Source: Dechloromonas sp. TW-R-39-2 (GTDB lineage: Bacteria > Pseudomonadota > Gammaproteobacteria > Burkholderiales > Rhodocyclaceae). From it: 64,000 bases of DNA. The stretch is taken from assembly GCF_016864195.1 (NCBI RefSeq), contig NZ_CP045202.1:806001-870000 (forward strand). The letters are read 5' to 3'. Positions 46,582 through 56,268 of the stretch are shown here, in pieces; positions within the stretch are counted from its first letter, which is position 1, and every line of letters starts with the position of its first letter. The notes beneath the pieces were generated by a model. The model saw only the letters and a list, made by a program, of their open reading frames with translations, did not search any database and had not been told where the DNA came from. Made by a program: the position numbers and the translations under genes.

Positions 46582-46695
46582 GCAGGATCGCGACCGGGGC
46601 ATCAGGCGTAACTCAATGACCCGGTTGCAGGCTGCCATGAGCGCGCATGCTCGCGGTATCATGCCGGACTTACTGCGGTCGACACAGGTTTTGGC

Positions 46696-47832
46696 ATGAA
46701 AATCAATTTACCGGCAGCCCTTTCCGGGCGCAAATTCCGTTGGGTGGCTGGGGTGGCTTTGCTGGCCGGGGCCGGCTTTGTTGTTTTCTCCGGCGGTCAG
46801 CCTGCGCCGCCGGCCGCGTTGCCGGCGAAAACGGCCAAGCCGGCCTTGACCGTCAGCCTGGTTGCTCCCCAGCAGCAGGATTGGGCCCAGTTGATTCCGG
46901 CCAATGGCAACGTGGTGGCCTGGCAGGAAGCCGTGATTGGCCCGGAAATCAGCAATTACCGCATTGCCGAGGTCAAGGTCCAGGTTGGCGACCGGGTCAG
47001 GAAGGGCCAAGTCCTGGCGCGCATTGCCAGCGATACCGTCGCCAGCGAGCTGGCCGAGGTTCGTGCTGCGGTCGCCGAAATCGAGGCCAGTGCCGCCGAG
47101 GCGAAAAGTAACAGCGAGCGTGCGACGGAGTTGAAAACCAAGGGGTTTTACAGCACCCAGTTGCACACCCAGTATCAGACCGCGGACCACACGGCGCAGG
47201 CCCGTCTTGCGGCCGCTCGCGCCCGTTTGCAGGCGGCTGAATTGAAAATGGGCAAAACGGCGGTGCTGGCGCCGGATGACGGTGTGATTTCGGCCAGCGG
47301 CGCGGTGGTTGGTTCATTGACGCAAAGCGGCCAGGAGTTGTTTCGCCTGATTCGTGGCGGGCGTCTGGAATGGCGAGCCGAAGTGCCGGCAGCTGATCTG
47401 GCCCGGATTCAGCCGGGCGTGCCGGCCCGTCTGAGCAATCCGGCCGGTGAAACTGTCCAGGGTCAGGTCCGGACGGTGGCGCCGAGCGTCGATGCGCAAA
47501 CGCGCAACGGCCTGGTCTATGTCGATCTGCCAGCCAGCCCGGCGGTACGGGCCGGCATGTTCGCGCGCGGCGAGTTTGCGCTGGCGGCCAGCCCGGCGTT
47601 GACCCTGCCGCAAACCGCCTTGGTCCTGCGCGAAGGTTTTGCCTATGTTTTCCGTTTCGATGGCGAAAACCGCGTTGCCCAGACCAAGGTGCTGACCGGC
47701 AGGCGTCAGGGTGAACGGGTTGAAATCGTTTCGGGGCTGGATGCCTCGGCCCGTGTGGTCGAGCGCGGCGCCGGCTTCCTGGCCGATGGAGACACGGTCA
47801 AGATCAGCACTGCCGACGGCAAAGCGCAATGA
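46696..47832 (+). CDS. RND efflux periplasmic adaptor (membrane fusion protein)
   Basis: Periplasmic adaptor linking the RND pump to an outer-membrane channel, 378 residues. An uncleaved or cleaved N-terminal helix (about 13-30) precedes a lipoyl/beta-barrel core: EVKVQVGDRVRKGQVLARI, an alpha-hairpin (about 112-190) and LAPDDGVISASGAVVGSLT. No lipobox Cys is visible. The stop overlaps the pump start by 4 bases. No outer-membrane channel gene is nearby, so a shared TolC-type protein is presumably used. Confidence 0.92.
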   Translation: MKINLPAALSGRKFRWVAGVALLAGAGFVVFSGGQPAPPAALPAKTAKPALTVSLVAPQQQDWAQLIPANGNVVAWQEAVIGPEISNYRIAEVKVQVGDRVRKGQVLARIASDTVASELAEVRAAVAEIEASAAEAKSNSERATELKTKGFYSTQLHTQYQTADHTAQARLAAARARLQAAELKMGKTAVLAPDDGVISASGAVVGSLTQSGQELFRLIRGGRLEWRAEVPAADLARIQPGVPARLSNPAGETVQGQVRTVAPSVDAQTRNGLVYVDLPASPAVRAGMFARGEFALAASPALTLPQTALVLREGFAYVFRFDGENRVAQTKVLTGRRQGERVEIVSGLDASARVVERGAGFLADGDTVKISTADGKAQ

Positions 47833-50800
47833 ACGTTTCCTCCTGGTCCATCCGGAACCCGATTCCGGCCATCCTGCTGTTCATCATGCTGACGCTGTTC
47901 GGCAGCATGGCGTTCCGGGCGATGAAGATCCAGCAGTTCATGGATATCGACCTGCCGACCGTGACCGTCACCGCCAGCCTGCCCGGTGCAGCGCCGGCCC
48001 AGATGGAAACCGAGGTGGCGCGCAAGATCGAGAACTCGGTGGCCACGCTGCAGGGCATCAAGCATATCTACACCAAGGTGCAGGATGGCACGGCCATCGT
48101 GACGGTCGAATTCCGTCTGGAAAAAGGGACGCAGGAAGCGGTCGACGACGTGCGCGACGCGGTTTCGCGCATCCGCTCCGATCTGCCGGGCGATCTGAAA
48201 GATCCGGTGATCAGCAAGATGAATCTTGCCGGTGCGCCCATCCTGACCTACACCGTGGCCTCCAGCCGGATGGATGACGAAGCGCTGTCGTGGTTCGTCG
48301 ATAACACCGTGACCAAGGCCATTCTCAGCGTGCGTGGTGTCGGCGCCGTATCGCGCGTCGGCGGCGTGACGCGCGAGGTGCATGTCGAACTCGATCCGGC
48401 CAAGCTGCTCGCCCTGAAAGCGACCGCCGCCGATATTTCGCGGCAGTTGCGGCGCATCCAGCAGGAAGCTTCGGGCGGGCGTTCCGACGTCGGCGGCATC
48501 GAGCAGTCGGTGCGTACCATCGCCACGGTGCAGTCGGCTGCAGAGTTGGCGACGATGGATATCACCTTGTCGGATGGCCGGCAGGTCCGTCTCGATCAGG
48601 TGGCGAGTATCCGCGACACGGTCGGCGAGCAGCGCTCGGCGGCCTTGCTCAACGGCCAGCCGGTGGTCGGCTTCGAGATCGTGCGCAGCCGGGGGGCCGG
48701 CGAGGTCGAACTGGCCAGCAACGTGCGGCTGATGCTCGACCGTTTGAAAGCCGACTACCCCGACATCACGATCACCGAGGCTTTCAATTTCGTCGATCCG
48801 GTCGAGGAGAATTTCACCGGCTCGATGTCCTTGCTGATCGAGGGCGCGGTGCTCGCCGTCATCGTCGTGCTGCTTTTCCTGCGCGACTGGCGGGCCACGC
48901 TGGTCTCGGCGACGGCGCTGCCGCTGTCGATCATCCCGGCCTTCGGCGTGATGTACCTGATGGGCTTCTCGCTCAATGTCGTGACCCTGCTGTCGATGTC
49001 GCTGGTCGTCGGCATCCTGGTGGACGATGCCATCGTCGAAATCGAAAACATCATGCGCCATCTGCGCATGGGCAAGACGCCCTTCCAGGCGGCGATGGAG
49101 GCTGCCGACGAAATCGGGCTGGCGGTGATCGCGACGACCTTCACGCTGATCGCCGTGTTCCTGCCGACCGCCTTCATGAGTGGCGTGCCGGGCAAATTCT
49201 TCGTCCAGTTCGGGTGGACCGCGGCAATCGCTGTTTTCTTCTCGTTGGTCGTCGCCCGCATGCTGACGCCGATGATGGCCGCCTACATCCTCAAGCCGCC
49301 GAGCCAGGACGAACACGAGCCGCGCTGGATGACCGTCTACGCCGGCTGGGCCGCGTGGTGCCTGAAACACCGGATCGTGACGCTGCTCGCCACGACTGTC
49401 TTTTTCTTCGGTTCGTTTGCGCTGGTGCCCTATTTGCCGACCGGTTTCCTGCCGCCCGACGATCTCTCGCAGACCCAGGTTTACCTCTCGCTGGCGCCGG
49501 GCAGTACCTTCGAGGAAAGCCGCGCGATGGCTGAAAAGGCGCGTCTGATCGTCGAGAAAAATCCGCACGTGAAACTGGTGTATACGGCGATCGGCGGCGG
49601 CGCGGCCGGCAGCGATCCTTTCGCCCCGCGCGGTGCAGCAGAGGTGCGCAAGGCGACGCTGACGATCAATCTGACGCCGCGCCAGCAGCGTGGTGGCGTG
49701 ACCAAGCAGTCGGTCGAGCGCGATCTGCGCGAGGGTCTGGCCGATTTGCCCGGCGTGCAGGTCAAGGTCGGGCTGGGCGGCTCAAATGAAAAATACGTGC
49801 TGGTGCTGGCCAGTGAAAACGGGCCGTTGCTGGCCGAGCATGCCCGTCTGGTCGAGCGCGAGTTGCGTGGCATTCCCGGTGTCGGGGCGATTACTTCAAC
49901 CGCCAGCCTGGTCCGTCCGGAACTCGTCGTGCGTCCCGATTTTGCCCGTGCCGCCGATCTCGGCGTGACCTCGGCGGCGATTGCCGAAGTGCTGCGCATT
50001 GCCACGGCCGGCGATTACGATCAGGGGCTGGCCAAGCTCAATCTGGCCCAGCGCCAGATTCCGATCATCGTCAAATTGCCGCCCGATGCGCGTCAGGATT
50101 TGAGCCTGTTGGAGCGGTTGACCGTGCCAGGCAAGCACGGCCCGGTGATGATCGCCAACGTCGCTTCGCTGAGCATTGCCGGCGGCCCGGCCGAGATCGA
50201 TCGCTACGACCGTTTGCGCAACATCAACTTTGAAATCGAGTTGAACGGCCAGCCGCTTGGTGAAATCGAGAAACAGGCGCTGGCCTTGCCCAGCCTGCGC
50301 GAACTGCCGCCTGGCGTGCTCCAGACCACGGTCGGCGATGCCGAGGCGATGGGCGAACTGTTCCAGAGCTTCGGGCTGGCCATGCTGACCGGCGTGCTGT
50401 GCATCTACGTCGTGCTGGTCCTGCTGTTCAAGGACTTCGTCCAGCCGGTGACCATTCTGGCCGCGCTGGTGCTTTCCGTGCCCGGTGCTTTCCTGGCGCT
50501 GTTCGTGACCCATACGGCGCTGTCGATGCCATCGATGATCGGCCTGATCATGCTGATGGGTATCGCCACGAAAAACTCCATCCTGCTCATCGACTACGTC
50601 ATTTTGGCCCGCCGCGATCACGGCCTTGACCGCTGGAGCGCGCTGCTCGACGCCTGTCGCAAGCGCGCCCGGCCGATTGTCATGACGACGGTGGCGATGG
50701 GCGCCGGGATGATGCCGATTGCGCTGGGTATCGGCACCGATCCGAGCTTCCGCGCGCCGATGGCGATTGTCGTGATCGGCGGCCTGATTACCTCGACCTT

Positions 50801-50888
50801 CCTCAGCCTGCTGGTCGTGCCGGTCGTCTTTACCTACGTCGATGACCTGATCGGCGCACTCGGGCGCTTATTCCGTCGCCCTGCCTGA
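47829..50888 (+). CDS. RND efflux pump, AcrB/HAE1-like
   Basis: Proton-driven inner-membrane pump of 1019 residues. The N-terminus SIRNPIPAILLFIMLTLFGSM begins TM1. Two large periplasmic loops are present, and TM4 carries the paired Asp of the proton relay (GILVDDAIVEIENIM). IKHIYTKVQDGTAIVTVEF and VRGVGAVSRVGGVTREVHVELDP are typical porter-domain segments. The Asp pair and lack of a heavy-metal motif favour a drug or hydrophobe exporter over the CusA class. It overlaps the convergent tamB end by 21 bases. Confidence 0.93.
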   Translation: MNVSSWSIRNPIPAILLFIMLTLFGSMAFRAMKIQQFMDIDLPTVTVTASLPGAAPAQMETEVARKIENSVATLQGIKHIYTKVQDGTAIVTVEFRLEKGTQEAVDDVRDAVSRIRSDLPGDLKDPVISKMNLAGAPILTYTVASSRMDDEALSWFVDNTVTKAILSVRGVGAVSRVGGVTREVHVELDPAKLLALKATAADISRQLRRIQQEASGGRSDVGGIEQSVRTIATVQSAAELATMDITLSDGRQVRLDQVASIRDTVGEQRSAALLNGQPVVGFEIVRSRGAGEVELASNVRLMLDRLKADYPDITITEAFNFVDPVEENFTGSMSLLIEGAVLAVIVVLLFLRDWRATLVSATALPLSIIPAFGVMYLMGFSLNVVTLLSMSLVVGILVDDAIVEIENIMRHLRMGKTPFQAAMEAADEIGLAVIATTFTLIAVFLPTAFMSGVPGKFFVQFGWTAAIAVFFSLVVARMLTPMMAAYILKPPSQDEHEPRWMTVYAGWAAWCLKHRIVTLLATTVFFFGSFALVPYLPTGFLPPDDLSQTQVYLSLAPGSTFEESRAMAEKARLIVEKNPHVKLVYTAIGGGAAGSDPFAPRGAAEVRKATLTINLTPRQQRGGVTKQSVERDLREGLADLPGVQVKVGLGGSNEKYVLVLASENGPLLAEHARLVERELRGIPGVGAITSTASLVRPELVVRPDFARAADLGVTSAAIAEVLRIATAGDYDQGLAKLNLAQRQIPIIVKLPPDARQDLSLLERLTVPGKHGPVMIANVASLSIAGGPAEIDRYDRLRNINFEIELNGQPLGEIEKQALALPSLRELPPGVLQTTVGDAEAMGELFQSFGLAMLTGVLCIYVVLVLLFKDFVQPVTILAALVLSVPGAFLALFVTHTALSMPSMIGLIMLMGIATKNSILLIDYVILARRDHGLDRWSALLDACRKRARPIVMTTVAMGAGMMPIALGIGTDPSFRAPMAIVVIGGLITSTFLSLLVVPVVFTYVDDLIGALGRLFRRPA

Positions 50889-53800
50889 AGTACGGGAAAC
50901 GGGGGGCTGGCGCCCGAAGGTCAGGGTGTAGAACAAGTCGAGCGCATTGTCGCTGCCGGCCCGGCCGATGACCGAAATCTGGCGGTTCAGGTTGACCGTC
51001 AGCTTGACGACGCTCTCGGCCTTGCCGAGCGCCTGCTCGTAACTCAGCACGGCATTTGACGACAGGCGCTTGCCGACGCTGAGAATCTGGTTGCCCGTCG
51101 TGCTGGCCGTCTCCGCGCTGCCGGCGGCGACGCGGCTGGTCCGCTGGCGCCCGCCGGCATCGCCGACTTGTCCGCTGCGCACGCCGAATTCGTCGATCCC
51201 GAAACTGCTCTTGAGTTGCTGGATGACACCGCCCGAATCGTTGCCGAGCAACCCGCTGGCGGCCGATAGCAAGACGCTGGCGTCGCCGGCCCCGACCTGC
51301 TCCGGGCCGTGACCGAGAACCAGCCAGGCCAGTTTTTCGGCTTCCGGCAGTTCCGGGTCGGAAATCAGCCGAATGACCGGTTTACGGGCGCTGCCGCTGA
51401 TCTGGACGCCGGGCTCGACGGCGAGTCCGGTTCGTACGGCACGAACATCGAGCGTCGGATTGTCGAGCAGTCCCTGAAAACTGAGTACGCCGCGCTCGAT
51501 GCTGAGTTGCTGGCCATAGGCGTCGAAACGTCCGTCCCGCATCCGGATATTGCCGCTCGCCCGCGGCAGGTCGCGCCCCTCGGCGCGCAGGCGGAGATCG
51601 CCGCTCAGGCGGGTGGACAGGCCGGCACCGCGGAACAGGAAGTGCTGGCCGAAATCGGTACTGAGATCGAGGTCGAGTCGCGGCCGTGGTTTGCTGGCTG
51701 CCGGGTCGGCATATTTCGACTTGATCACCACGTCGTCGGACAGGCGCGGCGTGCCCATCTGGGCCAGCTGCCAGTAACCGGCATCGACGGCCAGCTTGCC
51801 GCGTACCGAGAGTGCCGCGTCTTGCAGCGCCAGCCGGCCGTTGCCTGAAATGGCCACCCACTGGTCGGGCAGCTGGTAGAGGCCGAAGCGGTCGAGATGG
51901 ACATCGAGGAATGCCTTGTCTGCTGCCGTGCTGCGGTCGACACGCATTTCGCCACTAATTTCGAGCCGGCCGGGGCGCCGGACAAGTTGTTGCAGCGCGG
52001 CGTCATCACTCCGCTGCAGCGCACGCGGCAGGGTTTGCAGCACGCTGTCGAAGCTCAGGCGGGTGACGCGCAGCAGATTGTCGGTCATGCTCACGTCGAG
52101 TTCGCCATTGGCCAACGCCAGCCCCTGATCGGCCACTTTGAGACTCAGCGAATCGCCCTTGAACTGACCGGAAACGAGTGGCTGCGCCGGGCTGCCGGCC
52201 AGCTTGAGGCGACCTTTGAGCCGCCCGGCGCTGTGAATCCGTTCGCCCAGCCATTCACCCAGCCAGCCGAGGTCCTTGCTGTCGGTTTGTAGTTCGCCCA
52301 GCCAGCGGGCATCCGGATCGAGCTGCCAGGCACTGCGCATCGTCGCATCGAGCTGGCCGTCGAGTTGTCCGAGGCGGTCGCCCTGGCCGTGCACGCTTGC
52401 CTTCAGATGCTGGCGGTCGGCACCGGCTTGCAGGCTGAGCTGCCAGCGCTGCTGGCCACCGCCGTCGCCGGCCAGTTGCAGTGGACCCAGCTGCCATGCT
52501 CCCTGGCTGGCGGTCAGCGGTGCCGGCTGAGTCAGGTGGAAGTTGCGCTGCTTTTCTTCACTGTTCAGCGTCAATTCAGTCAGTTGCCCGCGCCAGTCCG
52601 GCTGTGCCTTGTTGCCGCCCAGTGCGCCATTCAGCGCCAGTTTGATTTCGTCGCGCCCGAAACCCTGGGCGCTGGCCGTCAGGCGGTGTGCTTGCTGGCT
52701 GCCATCCAGCTGCAGCTTGATATTGCGGACGATGTCGCGCTGCTCGGCGCTATCCAGTGCGGCGAGCGCCATCGTCACGCGAAGCGGCGCACTCGGGGCG
52801 CTGCCCAGTGTGGCGGCAAGGTTCAGTCCCTTGAGCCGTCCGAGGCCGCGACGGGCAAGGCCGGGCGTCTCCAGCGTTGCCGAAAGCAGGTTCTGGTCGC
52901 GTTCGCTGCTCAGGTTGAACTGTCCGTTGAGGCTGCCTTCAATGCCGTAGGGATCGAGTTTGGGGGCGTCGAGCCTGATCTGGAGATGGTCGCCGGGGCG
53001 GCCGAAAGCGCCGCTGCCGGTCAGTCGGTTGGGGCCGGCGGCCAGTTGCAGATCAAGATTCGGGATGCGTGGCCAGGCGATGTTCAGACTGCCTTTGCCG
53101 CTCAAGGGCTGGCCGGCAAGACGGCTATTGTCGAGGTCGAAACGGGCGTTGATCGTGGTTTGCGGCTCAAGTCGCCCCTCGGCCGAGAAGCGGGCATTGA
53201 TCTGCGCTTCCGGCAGCCGGGCAAAGCGGCTCGGGTCAAAGCCGTGCAATTCACCGTGTCCGTTGAAGCTCATGGCCGGTCCGAGGTCGAGCCAGCCTTC
53301 GGCATTCAGGCGGGCCGTGCCGTGCTGCAATGACAACTGCTGCACGACCAGCCGGCGGTCGGCATGGCGGGCTTCGGCGTTGATCTGGAACAGCGGGTCG
53401 CGCAAGTCGAGCTTGAGGTCTTGTTGCGTTGGGGCCAGGCGCGCCGAAATCGGCCCGGCAAGCCGGGTAGACCGCAGCATCGAGAAAATTCTTGCCGCAT
53501 CGACCTGGTGTGCCTGCAGATCGAGGTCGAGGATTCCGGAGGCCAGTCGGGCTTTGCCGGCCAGCGTTGCCCGACCGGGCAGGCGGGCTTCGATTTGGCT
53601 GAAACTCAGTACCCCGGCTTGCCAGGCAAAGCGACTGCCCAGGTTTTCCAGCGGGAGTTGCTGCCGGTCGAGCGGCCCGGGGCGCGCATTGTCGATGCGG
53701 AAATGGCCGCTCAAGCGTTGGGCGTCGCCGGCTTCCGGCACCAGTTCGCCGCGCAGGGCAAGGCGAGCCGAGGGGGCGCCGGCCAGCCAGGCGGCGGGGT

Positions 53801-54539
53801 CGAGTTCGTCGAGTGCCAGGCTGGCCTGTTGCAACAGGGCCGGTGCGAATGGCGTGATCGTGGCTGCTGCCTTGCCCTGCAGCCCAGCCTCGGCACGGGC
53901 GTCGAGGTTGATCGCGGCCAGTTCGCCGGCGACGCTCAGCCTGAGTTGCAGCGGGTGTGCGTCAAGCTGGCCGCTGAGAACGGCCTCGCCGGACAGGGCA
54001 AAAGGGGCGTTGCCGGCCAGCGTCAGCCGGGCGTCGAGCCGGGTGTCGCCGCTGCGGGCGCTGAAAGTCTCAAGCCGGTGCTCGGTGCCGTCGCTGTGCA
54101 GCCGGGCATCGATCTGCCGCACGGCCGGCAGCGTGCCGTAGCGCAAGGTGGAAATGGCGATCCGTTCGAAGTCGACCGCAACAGGCAGACCGAGGTTGGC
54201 CGGTTGTTGGGCCGGTGTATCGCTTGCGGCGCTGTCGATCGTCAGGTGGTCGATGCTCAGTTCGTCGACCTGCAAGCGGCGTTCGAGCAATTGTCGCGGC
54301 GACCAGTCGACGTGCAGGCCCTTTGCCTCGATCTGCAGGTCGGGATTCTGCCAGCGCAGTTCGTCGATTTGCAGCGGACCGCTCAGTCGGCCGTGCAGAC
54401 CGTTCAGCACGAGATGGCCGCCGCTGGCCTGAACCAGCAGCGCACTGCCGGCCTGCAGGCCGCTCTGGCTGTTGATCAGCCACCACAGGGCCAGCCCCGG
54501 CGCGAGCAGCAGTATCAGGAGGATCAGCCGGCGGCGCAT
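50868..54539 (-). CDS. tamB: Translocation and assembly module protein TamB
   Basis: Inner-membrane-anchored, periplasm-spanning AsmA-like protein thought to move phospholipids between membranes and assist TamA. The 1223 residues have one N-terminal helix (about 4-24) and then a very long beta-rich, low-helix body, consistent with a hydrophobic-groove fold. The C-terminal DUF490 domain (from about 880) contains RGKLAVDAGYWQLAQMGTPRL, SGNIRMRDGRFDAYGQQLSI and SDPELPEAEKLAWLVLGHG, diagnostic of TamB. The start at 54539 lies 1 base after the tamA stop. Confidence 0.95.
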   Translation of the reverse strand: MRRRLILLILLLAPGLALWWLINSQSGLQAGSALLVQASGGHLVLNGLHGRLSGPLQIDELRWQNPDLQIEAKGLHVDWSPRQLLERRLQVDELSIDHLTIDSAASDTPAQQPANLGLPVAVDFERIAISTLRYGTLPAVRQIDARLHSDGTEHRLETFSARSGDTRLDARLTLAGNAPFALSGEAVLSGQLDAHPLQLRLSVAGELAAINLDARAEAGLQGKAAATITPFAPALLQQASLALDELDPAAWLAGAPSARLALRGELVPEAGDAQRLSGHFRIDNARPGPLDRQQLPLENLGSRFAWQAGVLSFSQIEARLPGRATLAGKARLASGILDLDLQAHQVDAARIFSMLRSTRLAGPISARLAPTQQDLKLDLRDPLFQINAEARHADRRLVVQQLSLQHGTARLNAEGWLDLGPAMSFNGHGELHGFDPSRFARLPEAQINARFSAEGRLEPQTTINARFDLDNSRLAGQPLSGKGSLNIAWPRIPNLDLQLAAGPNRLTGSGAFGRPGDHLQIRLDAPKLDPYGIEGSLNGQFNLSSERDQNLLSATLETPGLARRGLGRLKGLNLAATLGSAPSAPLRVTMALAALDSAEQRDIVRNIKLQLDGSQQAHRLTASAQGFGRDEIKLALNGALGGNKAQPDWRGQLTELTLNSEEKQRNFHLTQPAPLTASQGAWQLGPLQLAGDGGGQQRWQLSLQAGADRQHLKASVHGQGDRLGQLDGQLDATMRSAWQLDPDARWLGELQTDSKDLGWLGEWLGERIHSAGRLKGRLKLAGSPAQPLVSGQFKGDSLSLKVADQGLALANGELDVSMTDNLLRVTRLSFDSVLQTLPRALQRSDDAALQQLVRRPGRLEISGEMRVDRSTAADKAFLDVHLDRFGLYQLPDQWVAISGNGRLALQDAALSVRGKLAVDAGYWQLAQMGTPRLSDDVVIKSKYADPAASKPRPRLDLDLSTDFGQHFLFRGAGLSTRLSGDLRLRAEGRDLPRASGNIRMRDGRFDAYGQQLSIERGVLSFQGLLDNPTLDVRAVRTGLAVEPGVQISGSARKPVIRLISDPELPEAEKLAWLVLGHGPEQVGAGDASVLLSAASGLLGNDSGGVIQQLKSSFGIDEFGVRSGQVGDAGGRQRTSRVAAGSAETASTTGNQILSVGKRLSSNAVLSYEQALGKAESVVKLTVNLNRQISVIGRAGSDNALDLFYTLTFGRQPPVSRTSGRATE

Positions 54540-54540
54540 G

Positions 54541-56268
54541 TCAGAAAGGAATGGCCAGTGCGAAATGCAGCTGGATGTCGGCCGTGCGTTGGCCATAAGC
54601 CAGATCGACGCCGATGGGTCCGGCCGGGCTGCGCCAGCGCGCGCCCAGCCCGTAACCGAGCGCCATTTTGGCTTTCTGCAAGGCGTCGACCGCATCGCCG
54701 GCATCGACAAAGGCGGCGATGCCCCAGCTTTCGTTGAGCCAGTGGGTCGCCTCGGCGCTGAGCACGCCGAGATAGCGCCCGCCGACCACCGCCGAGCCTT
54801 CGCGGACGCCCAGGCTTTGGTAGGCGTAACCGCGCACCGAGCCGGTGCCGCCGGTGCGGAACAGGTAATCCTGCGGAATGCCCTGGCGCGAATCGGCCAG
54901 GGTGTAGCCGACCTCGCCGCGCAGCGTCAGCGTATCGACCTTGCCGAGCGGGACAAAATACTGGACGCGCGAATGCAGCCGGACAAAGTCGCGGTCGGCC
55001 AGCACCGCCTTGCTGGCGCCGCCGACCTGCATCTGCAGGACGATGCCGCGATGCGGGTCGAGCAGGTTGTCGACCTGACGCCAGGTCCACATCACATTCG
55101 GAACCAGCGCCTGGCTCCGCGTCTCGAGTGCGCCGTCGGGCTGGCGACGCTCTTCCTGCCAGTTGAGCGAGAGGCGTTGTTCGATGCTGCCGCGTTGCTC
55201 GACGCGTTGCACGCCGAAACCGTAGCGTTCGGTGCGCAAGCCCTGGATGTCGGTGCCTTCCGCCATCAGGCCGACGCTGTGGCGGCGGGCTTTGCTGTCG
55301 GGCGGAAAGAAAATGTCGCTATAAGCCGTCTGTTTTTTCTGTTCGAGCCGCAAGCCGGTATCGAATTCCCAAGCCTGCCGGAAGAGATCCGGCGTGTGAT
55401 AGTTGGCTTCGACCCGGGCGCCGGTATTCGAACTGGCGCCGACCCCGAAGGCCAGCCGGTGAGCCGGCCGTTCGCGGACGCGCAGGATGACTGGTGCACT
55501 GACTTCGCCATCGGCATCGGGTGCGGTGTCACGCTCGATATCGATCTGGATCGAACTGAAATAAGGCGTCGCCTGCAGGGTGTTTTGCAAGCTGCCCAGT
55601 CGAGCTTCGCTATAGGGCGTGCCGGGGGTGACCTCGCGGTTGTAGCGGGCGATCAGTTCCGGCGAGTAACGCTGCAATCCTTCGATGCGCAATTCGTCGA
55701 AACGGTAGCGCGGGCCCGCATCGTAATGCGCTTTGAGGTCGGCGCGATGCGTTTCCGGATCGATCTCGGCCTGGCTGTCGACCAGGCGCGCGGCGGCATG
55801 ATTTTCGGCCAGCAGGGCGGCGAGCAGATGCTGCTTGGCATCGTTCCAGTCGTTCTGACGAAACGGTTGGCCGGATGGCAAGCCCCAGGCGGCGATCAGG
55901 CTTTCCCTGGTTTTTGGGTCGAGCGGGCCGTCGACCGCGACATCGACACGGTCGACCCGCGTGCGCTGGCCGGGATCGATCCGCAGATACAAAACATCGT
56001 CGCGTGGCTCGACGTCGATCTGCGGTGAAAAATAGCCTTCGGTCGCCAGGATTTCGCCGCTCAGCTGATGGATGCGCGTCGGGCTGGCTTGTTCGTCGTG
56101 CGGCAGATAGGGTTCGAGCAGTTCGCCGATCTCATCGGGCGCCTGAACTTCGAGCGTGACCGCCTGTGCGCCCAGAATCGGGAGCAGCAGGACGAGTGGC
56201 AGCAGGGCGAACGGAAGCCGGCGCAGATGCAACACCTTGCGCCTAGCCGTGTTGGCCTTCCGGCGCAT
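54541..56268 (-). CDS. tamA: Translocation and assembly module protein TamA
   Basis: Omp85-family outer-membrane barrel, 575 residues. A long signal peptide (about 1-36) precedes POTRA domains (about 37-260) and a 16-strand barrel with the conserved motif FRTGGTGSVRGYAYQSLG (about 455-472), the RGF/Y-type loop of Omp85 proteins, ending in an aromatic residue (IPF). It works with TamB, encoded next. Its start overlaps the end of the upstream 'Gcr' membrane gene by 26 bases, so all three genes form one operon. Confidence 0.95.
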   Translation of the reverse strand: MRRKANTARRKVLHLRRLPFALLPLVLLLPILGAQAVTLEVQAPDEIGELLEPYLPHDEQASPTRIHQLSGEILATEGYFSPQIDVEPRDDVLYLRIDPGQRTRVDRVDVAVDGPLDPKTRESLIAAWGLPSGQPFRQNDWNDAKQHLLAALLAENHAAARLVDSQAEIDPETHRADLKAHYDAGPRYRFDELRIEGLQRYSPELIARYNREVTPGTPYSEARLGSLQNTLQATPYFSSIQIDIERDTAPDADGEVSAPVILRVRERPAHRLAFGVGASSNTGARVEANYHTPDLFRQAWEFDTGLRLEQKKQTAYSDIFFPPDSKARRHSVGLMAEGTDIQGLRTERYGFGVQRVEQRGSIEQRLSLNWQEERRQPDGALETRSQALVPNVMWTWRQVDNLLDPHRGIVLQMQVGGASKAVLADRDFVRLHSRVQYFVPLGKVDTLTLRGEVGYTLADSRQGIPQDYLFRTGGTGSVRGYAYQSLGVREGSAVVGGRYLGVLSAEATHWLNESWGIAAFVDAGDAVDALQKAKMALGYGLGARWRSPAGPIGVDLAYGQRTADIQLHFALAIPF